Below, in pieces: positions 31,739 through 39,235 of a stretch of DNA of 41,937 nt. Under the pieces are notes generated by a model, which did not search any database, had not been told where the DNA came from, and saw nothing but the letters and a program-made list of their open reading frames with translations. Source of the DNA: Methylobacterium sp. E-065 (lineage in GTDB: Bacteria; Pseudomonadota; Alphaproteobacteria; Rhizobiales; Beijerinckiaceae); NCBI RefSeq assembly GCF_022829605.1, contig NZ_JAKSYD010000125.1, positions 1 to 41,937 of the forward strand. Direction: 5' to 3'. Positions within the stretch are counted from its first letter, which is position 1; each line of letters opens with the position of its first letter. The position numbers were made by a program, and so were the translations under genes.

Positions 31739-33116
31739 GGTAGTTGCCCAGCAGCACGTTATCGAGTCGGGCGATCGCGTCCTCGACCAGCACGGCGGCC
31801 GAGAAGTACCGGGTCACGAGGTGCGAGGCGATGGAATGGTCGTTGGTGCCCATGTAGCGCACCGACAGGCCGGGCTCGATCTCGCCGGTCACGCCGGACT
31901 TCTGCAGGCCGACCACGCCCTGCTCGCCCTCGCCGACGCGCAGGAGCAGGATCGAGGTGGTCTGGGCGCCGGTCACCGGGTCGATGTCGATCGGCAGCTT
32001 GTCGCTCGGCACCAGCGGCACGCCGCGCCACGTGATGAACGGCGCGCCGAACAGGTGCACCACCACCGGCGGGACGCCGCGGCGGGTCGCCTCCCGGCCG
32101 AAGGCCGCGATCGCGCGGGGATGGGCCACGAAGAAGGCGGGCTTCTTCCAGACCAGCGTCAGCAGTTCGTCGAGGTCGTCCGGGGTGGGCGGGCCGCCGC
32201 GGGTCGGGATGCGCTGGCGCGGGCCGACCTCGCCCAGCAGGCCGAACTGCGCGTTGTTCAGCAGCTCCCACTCCTCGCGCTCCTTCACGGCATCGACCGT
32301 CAGGCGGATCTGCTCGCGCAGCTGGTCGATCTCGTTGGAGTAGAGATCCGTGACCCGGGTGTGGGTGTTGAGGATCGTCTGGATGGTCGAGAGGTGGTAT
32401 TCGCGCGGATCGACTTGGTAGTCCACGAAGGTCGTCGGCAGGCGCGGCTCGCCGGTATGGACCGCCAGAAGCTCTATACCCTGCTCACCGTAGGCGTTGG
32501 AGTGGCCCTTCAGGCGCTCGCGCTCCTCCTGATACTGGGCAATCTTGGAGCGGATCTCCTCGCTCTCTACCGCGGCGGCGTCGAGGGTCAGGAGCGTCAC
32601 AGCCGACAGGGCCTTCACGGCCGGGGCGGGGGCCTTCTCACCGGCGAGTCCGGCATCGCCGAAATAATCGCCCTTCGTGGCCAGGCCCTGGCGCAGGCGG
32701 CCCGAGTAGGGGCCCGACAGCGTCAGCTCGACCGTGCCGTCCGCCACCACGGTGAGGCTGCGCTCGGCGGCGCCCTCCTGATGGATCACCTCACCGGCCT
32801 GGTGCCGGCTCTCCTTGAACTTGCCCGCGAGCGTCGCGAGTTCGGCATCGCCCAGCCGGCTGAACAGGGGCACGGAGCGGAGCGAGCCGGAGCGGATTAT
32901 CCGGCCGTTCTCCTCGGCGGTGAGCTCGACCCGGCCGGGCTTGGCCAGCACGACGGCCCGCCGGTTGACGCGGTAGACGCCGCCGGCCACGTCCACGAAG
33001 GGTAGAAGCCGCAGGAGCCAACGCGGCGTGTTGGCCGCGTTCTGGACCGACGTGACGGTGGCCGTCGCAAGATTGCGTGCCGCTGTGGCGCTGACGCTCA
33101 AACCCGGTCCGCTCAT
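31725..33116 (-). CDS. Family 2 encapsulin shell protein with cyclic-nucleotide-binding domain (2B type)
   Basis: A 463-residue shell protein of HK97 fold. The N-arm reads ATAARNLATATVTSVQ and TPRWLLRLLPFVDVAGGVYR. The E-loop and P/A domains carry PTTFVDYQVDPREYHLSTIQ, HTRVTDLYSNEIDQLREQIR, FGREATRRGVPPVVVHLFGA and ITWRGVPLVPSDKLP. Between residues about 80 and 195 sits a cyclic-nucleotide-binding-like domain: SVPLFSRLGDAELATLAGKF, HQAGEVIHQEG, LTVVADGTVELTL, KGDYFGDAGLAGE. SrpI-type 2A shells go straight from the N-arm to the VDYE-like segment, so the insertion marks 2B. A short acidic/basic linker (KIAQYQEERERLKG) joins it to the shell body. It should self-assemble around the desulfurase encoded next. 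Ligand binding by the inserted domain is not shown. Confidence 0.93.
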   Translation of the reverse strand: MSGPGLSVSATAARNLATATVTSVQNAANTPRWLLRLLPFVDVAGGVYRVNRRAVVLAKPGRVELTAEENGRIIRSGSLRSVPLFSRLGDAELATLAGKFKESRHQAGEVIHQEGAAERSLTVVADGTVELTLSGPYSGRLRQGLATKGDYFGDAGLAGEKAPAPAVKALSAVTLLTLDAAAVESEEIRSKIAQYQEERERLKGHSNAYGEQGIELLAVHTGEPRLPTTFVDYQVDPREYHLSTIQTILNTHTRVTDLYSNEIDQLREQIRLTVDAVKEREEWELLNNAQFGLLGEVGPRQRIPTRGGPPTPDDLDELLTLVWKKPAFFVAHPRAIAAFGREATRRGVPPVVVHLFGAPFITWRGVPLVPSDKLPIDIDPVTGAQTTSILLLRVGEGEQGVVGLQKSGVTGEIEPGLSVRYMGTNDHSIASHLVTRYFSAAVLVEDAIARLDNVLLGNYHDYA

Positions 33117-33533
33117 CGTTCGTTGTCTCCGTCTGGTTGCGGGCGCGCCCCATCGGCCCGCGCATCGGCGGGCGGCCGCGTCGTCGAAACGGGCCGGACG
33201 CAGGATTTCGTAAGGGCCGGATCAGCTTTCGAGCAGGATACGGTCCAATGAATCAAATGTTTCGGTGTAAGCCTGAAATGTTGCGTCGCTATTTTGACTG
33301 GATCGGCCTGCTGCAGAACCAGCAACGCTTGAGTACGACTCGGATGGCTCGATGGTCAACGGAAGAGAATTCCTATTTAACCTTGCTCGATGGGATGATG
33401 GCCTCTCGTTCGTCCGGAAAGGAGAATGCAAGTTAAGAAAAATCGGAGAGCAAAGAAATTCATTCTCTGTTGTCCGGCGCGCGCCGGAGCAACCTGAGGA
33501 CAACGTTTCAAAAGAAGGATTTTTCTGGACGGA
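33117..33533. other. AT-rich promoter region of the encapsulin operon
   Basis: About 420 bp between the acetyltransferase stop and the shell start, clearly more AT-rich (33230-33470) than its neighbours. No gene is supported. It probably contains the shell-cargo promoter, so the acetyltransferase need not be co-transcribed with the shell. Confidence 0.45.
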
Positions 33534-34379
33534 TCAGATCCCGTCACCGAAGCCGAACGACTGATCCATGCTGAGCGCCGGCTCTTCATCGGCGCGGAGG
33601 CGCGAGACGACCCGGGCCGGCACGCCCGCGACCGTCGTGTGCGCGGGCACGTCTGCCAGCACGACCGCGGCGGCGGCGATCTTGGCCCCTTCGCCGACGC
33701 GGACATTGCCCAGCACCTTCGCGCCGACGCTGAGCAGGACCCCGCGCTCGATCTTGGGATGCCGGTCGCCGCTCTCCTTGCCGTTGCCGCCGAGCGTGAC
33801 CGACTGGAGGATCGATACGTCGTCGGCCACCACCGTGGTCTCGCCGATCACCACCCCGGTGGCGTGGTCGATGAACACCCCCGAACCGATTCGGGCCGCC
33901 GGGTGGATGTCGCAGCCGAACACCTCGGAGATGCGGCTCTGGACGTGCAGCGCCAGGGTCGCCCGTCCCTGGTGCCACAGCCAGTGACCGACCCGGTAGC
34001 CTTCGAGCGCGGCGAAGCCTTTGTAGAACAGGAAAGGGTCCAGGTAGCGCCGGCAGGTCGGGTCGCGCTCGCGGATGGCCACCAGGTCGCGCACCGCGTG
34101 GGCGCTCGCTCGGGAATCCGCCTCGAACGCCTTGAGGCAGAGGTCGCGCATCGACAGACGCGAGAGGTCGCCATCGCCGAGCCGGTGGGCGAGGCGGTAG
34201 GCCAGCGCCTGGGCGAGGCTGCGCTGGTCGAGAATCGTCGCCTGGATCAGCCCTGCGTAGAGCGGTTCCTCGATCAGGGCGGCCATAGCCTCCGCGCGCA
34301 GCTCCGCCCAGACCTCCGCCTCTTCGGTGCTGTGGCTGATCGCCCGCAGGGGCGGCTGCAGGATGGCGCGTGCGGTCAC
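33534..34379 (-). CDS. Serine O-acetyltransferase (CysE/EpsC type)
   Basis: A 281-residue cytosolic enzyme making O-acetylserine, the acceptor of sulfide in cysteine synthesis. The N-terminal helical domain (about 15-150; EEAEVWAELRAEA, ILDQRSLAQALAYRLAHRLG) is followed by the left-handed beta-helix with hexapeptide repeats: GCDIHPAARIGSGVFIDHAT, GVVIGETTVVADDVSILQSV and the GDRHPKI loop. Catalytic Asp/His residues lie in FIDHATG and GDRHP. The start is taken at GTG 34379, 13 bp after the upstream stop; ATG 34460 would overlap that gene. In the module it feeds cysteine to the desulfurase. Confidence 0.92.
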   Translation of the reverse strand: MTARAILQPPLRAISHSTEEAEVWAELRAEAMAALIEEPLYAGLIQATILDQRSLAQALAYRLAHRLGDGDLSRLSMRDLCLKAFEADSRASAHAVRDLVAIRERDPTCRRYLDPFLFYKGFAALEGYRVGHWLWHQGRATLALHVQSRISEVFGCDIHPAARIGSGVFIDHATGVVIGETTVVADDVSILQSVTLGGNGKESGDRHPKIERGVLLSVGAKVLGNVRVGEGAKIAAAAVVLADVPAHTTVAGVPARVVSRLRADEEPALSMDQSFGFGDGI

Positions 34380-34392
34380 GGGGGCTGGCCGA

Positions 34393-34599
34393 TCAGTGCA
34401 CCCGCCGGAACAAGTCCGGCAGATAGCGTTCCAGGACGGCATGGCCGTCGAACGCGACATCGACGGTGCCCGAGCGCCCGTCCCGACCGTGGATGCGGAC
34501 GATTCGGCCCCTGGCGTGCCGCCAGATCCCCAGGGCCTCCGCGAGGTCCAGGCGCTCGAACACCACCTGATCCCCCCGCCTGATCGCTGCTGCCGGCAT
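34393..34599 (-). CDS. Small SH3-like protein of the sulfur module
   Basis: A 68-residue protein starting at ATG 34599, preceded by a strong GAGGAGG ribosome-binding site. The frame is open to ATG 34752, but that extension is low-complexity. The sequence (VVFERLDLAEALGIWRHARG, RIVRIHGRDGRSGTVDVAFD) looks like a small beta-barrel of SH3 type, cytosolic and without metal ligands. I do not recognise a named family. Its stop is 13 bp before the acetyltransferase GTG, so the two form one transcript. It may bind the enzyme or nucleic acid; that is inference. Confidence 0.65.
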   Translation of the reverse strand: MPAAAIRRGDQVVFERLDLAEALGIWRHARGRIVRIHGRDGRSGTVDVAFDGHAVLERYLPDLFRRVH

Positions 34600-34780
34600 C
34601 CGGTCCTCCTCGCTGCCGGGTCCGGGTGCCCGGTCGTGATTCCTGGCTTCGGCCTTGGCGGGGGGGAGCGGAGTCCCTCCCGAGGAAAGGCCTTCTGCGT
34701 CCTCCGGCTCGGCGGAGACGATTTCGTTCGCGACTTGCCCGAAGTAGAGCATGTTATTCGCTAAGCCATTGTTATCGCTT

Positions 34781-34790
34781 GATAATTATC
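34781..34790. promoter_or_regulatory. Candidate operator in the divergent sulfur promoter
   Basis: GATAATTATC is a perfect 10-bp palindrome inside an AT-rich patch between the divergent genes (34599 minus, 34871 plus). TTATCG occurs on both sides (34772 and 34786). The AT-rich patch stands out in GC-rich DNA. The cognate regulator is not in the window. Confidence 0.4.
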
Positions 34791-34870
34791 GATCCAACGC
34801 CGTTTGGCAAGGCTTGTTCCAGAGGCGGCCCGGCGATATCCCGACGCCAGAGACACCGGGATTCTCAACA

Positions 34871-35281
34871 ATGGACGCGTATCTTCCGGCCCTCGGGGGC
34901 GGCCTGCTGATCGGCCTGTCCGCCGCGATGCTGTTTCTGCTCAACGGCCGCATCGCCGGGATCAGCGGGTTGGTGGCCGGACTTACGCGACCGGGCGCGC
35001 GATGGCGCGCGGATGCCGCCTTTCTGATTGGGCTCGTCCTCGGGCCGCCGGTCTTCGCCCTGCTGGCGGGGCATTGGCCGGCGATGCGGATCGCCGCCGG
35101 ATGGCCGGTCCTGGCGCTGGCCGGGCTGCTGGTCGGCTTCGGCACCCGGCTCGGCTCCGGCTGCACCTCCGGGCACGGGGTCTGCGGGCTCGCCCGGCTG
35201 TCGCCGCGCTCGATCGTGGCGGTGCTGGTCTTCCTCGCCACCGGCATGCTGACGGTGGCGATGATGCGGGTGGCGTCGTGA
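34871..35281 (+). CDS. YeeE/YedE-family sulfur transport protein, first half
   Basis: A 136-residue inner-membrane protein with about four helices. The conserved pore signature is GFGTRLGSGCTSGHGVCGLA, with cysteines in GCTSGHGVCG as in YeeE/YedE transporters of thiosulfate or related sulfur compounds. In this two-gene arrangement each product is half of the full fold. The ATG at 34871 starts at MDAYLPALGGGLLIGLS, inside a frame open from 34751. The stop overlaps the next GTG by 4 bp (GTGA), so both halves are coupled. The divergent orientation toward the acetyltransferase/encapsulin genes suggests shared control from the 34600-34870 region. Confidence 0.9.
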   Translation: MDAYLPALGGGLLIGLSAAMLFLLNGRIAGISGLVAGLTRPGARWRADAAFLIGLVLGPPVFALLAGHWPAMRIAAGWPVLALAGLLVGFGTRLGSGCTSGHGVCGLARLSPRSIVAVLVFLATGMLTVAMMRVAS

Positions 35282-35739
35282 GCGGCGCGGCGCGTTCCGT
35301 CGCGACGCATGCCTTGGCGGCGCTCGCCGCCGGCCTGCTGTTCGGGCTCGGCCTGTCCCTGTCGGGCATGCTCGACCCCGCCCGCGTGCGCGGCTTCCTC
35401 GATGTCGGAGGCGCCTGGGATCCGAGCCTCGTCTTCGTGCTCGGCGGGGCGGTGAGCGTGTCGGCCCTCGGCTACGCCCTGTCCCGCCGATTCCGGCGCC
35501 CGGTCCTCGCCGAGACCTTCGACCTGCCGACGGCGCGGCGGATCGATCCGCCGCTGGTGCTCGGGGCCGCCCTGTTCGGGGTCGGCTGGGGCCTGTCGGG
35601 CTTCTGCCCGGGACCAGCTATAGCCGGACTCTCGACCGGTGCGGCGCCGGTCCTGGTATTCGTGGTTGCCATGCTGATCGGCATGGCGGCGCACGATCTG
35701 GCCTGGGCGCCTGCGCGGCACAGGACGTCGCTGCGCTAG
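35278..35739 (+). CDS. YeeE/YedE-family (DUF6691-like) sulfur transport protein, second half
   Basis: A 153-residue inner-membrane protein from GTG 35278. It has about four helices, with the paired signature GLSLSGMLDPARVRGFLDV near residues 26-44 and GVGWGLSGFCPGPAIAGLS near 103-121, including the functional Cys in GFCPGP. It completes the YeeE-like transporter with the upstream half; sulfur compounds (thiosulfate or sulfide/polysulfide) are the known substrates in the family. Uptake feeding the cysteine-desulfurase nanocompartment is a reasonable inference from context. Confidence 0.9.
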   Translation: MSGAARSVATHALAALAAGLLFGLGLSLSGMLDPARVRGFLDVGGAWDPSLVFVLGGAVSVSALGYALSRRFRRPVLAETFDLPTARRIDPPLVLGAALFGVGWGLSGFCPGPAIAGLSTGAAPVLVFVVAMLIGMAAHDLAWAPARHRTSLR

Positions 35740-35746
35740 CCGGCGG

Positions 35747-35964
35747 CGGCTTGACCCCTTGCGTTCGCTGGGCTTGGTCCCGGACGGCGCGGTCGCCCGG
35801 ATCGCCGGCTTCCTCGCGATCGTCTCGATGGCCGCGCTGGGCCTCGGGGCGATGTTCGCGTCCTGACCCGGGTCGGCGGCCGGGTGACGCTGGCGGTCAC
35901 CGCCTTGCTCCTCGTGCTCCTGGCGATCGCGGTCCTGCTCATCCGCCGCTTCGGGATCGGCTGA
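35747..35964 (+). pseudogene. YeiH-like putative sulfate exporter, C-terminal frameshifted remnant
   Basis: Directly after the second transporter half, the frame reads DPLRSLGLVPDGAVARIAG, FLAIVSMAALGLGAMFAS and hits TGA at 35864-35866. A one-base shift continues LTRVGGRVTLAVTALLLVLL, AIAVLLIRRFGIG to TGA 35962-35964. Joined, this resembles the last two helices of the YeiH (Cons_hypoth698) family of putative sulfate exporters, which normally exceed 300 residues. The fragment lacks everything upstream. It shows that the sulfur cluster once held another transporter gene, or that one recombined in here. Assignment rests on helix pattern and is moderate. Confidence 0.5.
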
Positions 35965-35977
35965 GCGTGGCGCAGGA

Positions 35978-36403
35978 TCAATCGGCGGGCTCGTAGCGCA
36001 GTGTCCCCGCGCGGCGCGTCGGCTGGCCGGTGTCGTTCGTGTGGTTGACGCCGTCCATCACGGGTACGGTGGGGAAATCGAACGGGCTGACACCCTTCAG
36101 GCAGGCCACGTTGACCGCGTAGAGCGTGCTGTCCGAGCGCCGCTGATGGTGCGTGTAGATCCCGCAGCGGGAACAGAAGAAGTGCTCTGCGGCGCCGGTG
36201 TGGAAGCGGTAGCTCGTCAGCACCTCCGCGCCCTGCCGGATCCGGATCCCGCCCGCCTCCGCCATCGCCACGACGGCGCCGCGCATGCGGCAGTACGAGC
36301 AGGTGCAGCGCCGGATCGATCGGAAGCCGTCGCTGAGCGCCACGTCGAACCGCACCGCGCCGCAATGGCACCGGCCGGCATGCAGGTCCGTCTCTGCGTC
36401 CAT
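35978..36403 (-). CDS. GFA-family zinc protein (CENP-V/Gfa-like)
   Basis: A 141-residue protein from ATG 36403 (TTG 36412 is the alternative). It shows the Gfa cysteine pattern: RCHCGAVRF, CTCSYCRM, FFCSRCGIYTHHQ, which bind two zinc ions. Named for a glutathione-dependent formaldehyde-activating enzyme, most members have unknown substrates. In a methylotroph-like genome a role in formaldehyde handling is tempting, but there is no neighbouring evidence. It runs opposite to the YeiH remnant, ending 14 bp from it, and is single-gene. Confidence 0.88.
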   Translation of the reverse strand: MDAETDLHAGRCHCGAVRFDVALSDGFRSIRRCTCSYCRMRGAVVAMAEAGGIRIRQGAEVLTSYRFHTGAAEHFFCSRCGIYTHHQRRSDSTLYAVNVACLKGVSPFDFPTVPVMDGVNHTNDTGQPTRRAGTLRYEPAD

Positions 36404-36497
36404 GTCGCCCAAACCCGTCCTCTCCCCCCGGACCGAGCGTATCGCCGTGGCGGGGACCGGACAATTCAGGGATTCGCACGCGTTCTGTGAGGTGGCC

Positions 36498-36938
36498 TCA
36501 CGTGTGGGTTCGGGCCGGCTCGTGGCCGAACTGGATCGCCCGCGCGATCTCCGCGCGCCGCGCGGCGTAACCGGGGGCCGCCATCGGGTAATCGCTCGGG
36601 AGGCCGTAGCGCGCGCGGTACCGCTCGGGCGTCAGGCCGTTAGCCTTGAGGTGGCGTTTCAGGGTCTTGTAGGCGCGGCCGTCGATGAAGCTGATCAGGC
36701 CGTCCCGCTGGACCGAATTGCGGATCTCGGCCGGCGTCGGCCGGACGGGCGGCGGCAGGCTATCGGCCGGTGGCACGAGTGCCATCAGTGCGGCGTGTAC
36801 GCTGGTCAGGATCTGCGGCAGGCCGGTCGGCGCGACGGCATTGCGCGAGAGATACGCCGCGACGACGCGCACCGCGAAGTCATCTATCGCGCGCCGGAAA
36901 TCGGGTTGAGACGGATTTGCATCCTTCCGATTCATCAA
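36498..36938 (-). CDS. MucR/Ros-family regulator lacking zinc ligands
   Basis: A 146-residue regulator. The MucR C-terminal signature RAYKTLKRHLKANGLTPERY is followed by RARYGLPSDYPMAAPGYAAR. In Ros/MucR zinc fingers a Cys pair precedes this block and a second His follows the RHL. Here the Cys positions are LISFIDG and the second His is Asn/Gly, so no Cys2His2 site exists; zinc-independent variants are known in rhizobia. MucR proteins bind AT-rich sites with T-A steps and control surface polysaccharide, motility and cell-cycle genes. The AT-rich DNA just upstream (36940-36985) suits autoregulation. Two adjacent ATGs start the frame. Confidence 0.88.
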   Translation of the reverse strand: MMNRKDANPSQPDFRRAIDDFAVRVVAAYLSRNAVAPTGLPQILTSVHAALMALVPPADSLPPPVRPTPAEIRNSVQRDGLISFIDGRAYKTLKRHLKANGLTPERYRARYGLPSDYPMAAPGYAARRAEIARAIQFGHEPARTHT

Positions 36939-36981
36939 AATCTCCCGTCAAAACGCATACAAACGGCAATACTCATACATT

Positions 36982-37617
36982 ATGCTGAGTCAACGTGGGG
37001 AGGCGGACGGTGCGGTCCCGCGTTGCGCGGGGCACGGGTCGGCGCGCCGCGGCGTCGGCCGCTTTCTCTCGATCAGGCTTCGTGATTCAATACAATCTTC
37101 GTGCAGTGCGAAGTCTCTTCAGGGAGCGGATCCCCTGTCCTCGCATCGACAGGCCGGAGAGCCGGCCGCGTGTTGGTCTCAACCATGGGCCTCGAACCGT
37201 GCCCTGGCGGGGGCGGGACGCGCCGGCCTGCGGGTCGCACCGCTCCTCGTGCTGCTGCTCGCGCCGTCCGCCGTCCGCGGGCAGGACACGCTCGGGCTGA
37301 TCGCCCCGGACGCGCCCGAATTCAGCGCGCCGTTCGAAACGGGGATGCGCGCCAGGGTCGCCGCCCAGTTCCCGGATGCGCCCCGCGTCCGGTTCCGAAA
37401 GGTCAGACCGATGCCGGGCGAGACCGGCCACGACATCGCGTTCTGCGGTCAGGTCAGCGCGACGCCGCCGGAACAGGCGGCGCCGAGCTTCCACCTGTTC
37501 CTCTACGGCCGGACTGCCGAGACCGAGACCGTTCAGATCCTCGGATCCGAATCCCTCAACGGCTACCGGGTCGGCCGCAAGCTGATCGGCGCCCTGCGGC
37601 GTATCGGTTGCCTTTAG
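36982..37617 (+). CDS. Hypothetical exported protein, start uncertain
   Basis: The last 120 codons look real: a hydrophobic segment APLLVLLLAPSAVRGQ resembling a signal peptide, then DTLGLIAPDAPEFSAPFETG, MPGETGHDIAFCGQVSATPP and HLFLYGRTAETETVQILGSE. No family is recognised. The frame opens at ATG 36982, but the first 85 residues are basic, low-complexity and unlikely to be translated as such; no ATG lies close to the signal segment, so a rare start codon near 37200 is possible. It diverges from the MucR gene. It probably is a small periplasmic protein. Confidence 0.5.
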   Translation: MLSQRGEADGAVPRCAGHGSARRGVGRFLSIRLRDSIQSSCSAKSLQGADPLSSHRQAGEPAACWSQPWASNRALAGAGRAGLRVAPLLVLLLAPSAVRGQDTLGLIAPDAPEFSAPFETGMRARVAAQFPDAPRVRFRKVRPMPGETGHDIAFCGQVSATPPEQAAPSFHLFLYGRTAETETVQILGSESLNGYRVGRKLIGALRRIGCL

Positions 37618-37808
37618 ATCACGCTCCGCCGAAGTGGACACCGGTTCGCCGCGAGCGAGCGCGTTACAACGAGCGCTGAGAGCTTCGCGCTGGAACCGGC
37701 TGGGGTGAAGCGAGCAGCAAGACTGTAATGCAACGTCTTGGCCAGCTATTCTCGGTCGGAGCAGGCGATGTCATACTCTCGGAAACAGACAAGATCCGGG
37801 AGAACGAC

Positions 37809-38207
37809 ATGGCACGCCGCCCATCGGCTGGGAGATACCTGATTGCGGCGGGCGCCCTGGTCATCGCAGGTGCAGCCGCAGCTCAGGAGGTCAAGCGGAC
37901 CGAGCTCGGTCGTCAGCCAGTCTCGGGTGATGAGAGCCGCGAGATCGTCATGCAGCTGGTCGAGATCCCGCCGGGGGCGACCTCGCGCCGGCATTTTCAC
38001 AACGGCGAGGAAGCCTACTACCTGCTGGAGGGCGGCCTCGCGCAGGTGCTGGGACAGGCGCCGAAGGAGCGGCCGGCCGGCGAGCGCGGCATCAACCGGC
38101 GCGGCGTCCCCCATGCCGGCTACACGGTGGTCGGCGACAGGACCGTGAAGATCCTGTCGGTATCCGTCGTCGACAACGGCAAGCCCCTCCAGGAGGCTGC
38201 CGAGTGA
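37809..38207 (+). CDS. Exported cupin-domain protein
   Basis: A 132-residue protein from ATG 37809 (frame open from 37728). A signal peptide (YLIAAGALVIAGAAAAQEV) precedes one cupin domain: VEIPPGATSRRHFHNGEEAY, YLLEGGLAQVLG and the later INRRGVPHAGYTVVGD. The two His and Glu of HFHNGEE plus the later His (VPHAG) make a metal site. Cupins of this small exported type have varied or unknown roles. It appears monocistronic; the hypothetical gene before it ends 190 bp away. Confidence 0.85.
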   Translation: MARRPSAGRYLIAAGALVIAGAAAAQEVKRTELGRQPVSGDESREIVMQLVEIPPGATSRRHFHNGEEAYYLLEGGLAQVLGQAPKERPAGERGINRRGVPHAGYTVVGDRTVKILSVSVVDNGKPLQEAAE

Positions 38208-38321
38208 GCCGCTGCCCGATCGGTGGCGAGATTGTGGCAGAAGCTTGACTATTGCCGTCGAATCAGTTTTAAACTTGATTGTTGCGTCATGGATACACCC
38301 CAAAGGGCTTTGGAGGTTCTG

Positions 38322-38582
38322 ATGTGCGCGCGGAAGACCTTCTATATTTTCGCCAAGTCCTCCGATGGCCAGCTTTTCTGTGCCGTTCGTCAGGATCAGC
38401 CGATCCCCAGGATGATTGACGGCGTGCAGTGGCGTTACGTGACCTGCATCGACACCACACGGGACCGACCGTTCGGCTTCGACGTGGACGACGCCAATAA
38501 GGCCATGCGGAACGGTGGCGTATACTTCTACAAGCGCGAGTTCGTGTTTTCCCAGCCCCGCACGCTGCTTCAGGCCGCCTGA
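38322..38582 (+). CDS. Hypothetical small protein
   Basis: An 86-residue protein. ATG 38322 is chosen because GGAGG lies six bases upstream; ATG 38289 in the same frame lacks such a site. The sequence (KTFYIFAKSSDGQLFCAVRQ, RPFGFDVDDANKAMRNGGVY, FYKREFVF) is cytosolic and non-repetitive, with no signal peptide or domain I recognise. Codon use fits the surrounding core genes. Neighbours give no clue to function. Confidence 0.6.
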   Translation: MCARKTFYIFAKSSDGQLFCAVRQDQPIPRMIDGVQWRYVTCIDTTRDRPFGFDVDDANKAMRNGGVYFYKREFVFSQPRTLLQAA

Positions 38583-38739
38583 ACGTCGGCCCTCCACCGG
38601 CTGCCGCACGGACGCCTTCCGCATCGGTGTGCTGGAAAAACGCCGCATCGCGGGCGGGCTGGGTGAACCGATCGGAGGACTCGTCGCTTGGCACGCGGTG
38701 GGATCCGGGGATTCGGGCCCCGGCCGCGGGAGGACGGAC

Positions 38740-39036
38740 GTGTCGTTCAGGATGGGTCTGGCCGGCTTGGCGCTGGCGACGATGGGTGCGGCTCCGGCCT
38801 GGGCCTGGGGCGTTCCCGGATGCACCAATCTCCCCGAATACAATCGCGCCCTCGGGGCGTTGCAGGGGATGACGAGCGCCTGCGACATGAGCGTCGAGGA
38901 AGCCCGTCGGGTGATCGCGGCCCATGATGGGGTCGCCGCACCGCCGCCCGCCGCGGCGCCGACAATCGCGCCGCCGCCCCGGGCCCATCGCCGGCCCCAT
39001 CGGAGGGTCCGGCACGCGCGCCCGACACGGCGGTGA
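38740..39036 (+). CDS. Hypothetical small secreted protein
   Basis: A 98-residue protein from GTG 38740, preceded by GGGAGGAC. The signal peptide SFRMGLAGLALATMGAAPAW leads to a short mature part GVPGCTNLPEYNRALGALQG, two cysteines that may pair, and a Pro/Ala/His/Arg-rich tail (APPPAAAPTIAPPPRAHRRP). ATG 38752 is an alternative. No family is recognised. The tail suggests binding to a polyanionic surface, which is only a guess. Confidence 0.5.
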   Translation: MSFRMGLAGLALATMGAAPAWAWGVPGCTNLPEYNRALGALQGMTSACDMSVEEARRVIAAHDGVAAPPPAAAPTIAPPPRAHRRPHRRVRHARPTRR

Positions 39037-39235
39037 ACGCGGGTCCTGATCCCGCACAGCACCGCCTTGGCTCTGGCGGCCCTTCCGGTGACGTTCGCCG
39101 AGCCGCTGACCTGCATCTAGCAACTCTCACCTTGGACCCGGCCATAATCTCTGGGACGGCGGCGATTGGTCTCCGATATCTGAATCTGCGAGCATCTGCG
39201 GAGGGGCAGGGCGCGCGGCGGGTGGTCGACACGCC

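Noticed and set aside
29828..32035. A very long plus-strand open frame opposite the desulfurase and shell genes
   Set aside because: It is His/Arg/Gly-rich with no domain, and lies antisense to well-supported genes in GC-rich DNA, where such shadows are routine.
33222..33564. Small ORFs on both strands in the gap before the encapsulin shell
   Set aside because: They overlap one another, have no ribosome-binding sites and lie in an AT-rich promoter-like stretch.
33639..34583. A 314-codon plus-strand frame opposite the serine acetyltransferase
   Set aside because: Composition typical of an antisense shadow; the minus-strand gene has full hexapeptide repeats.
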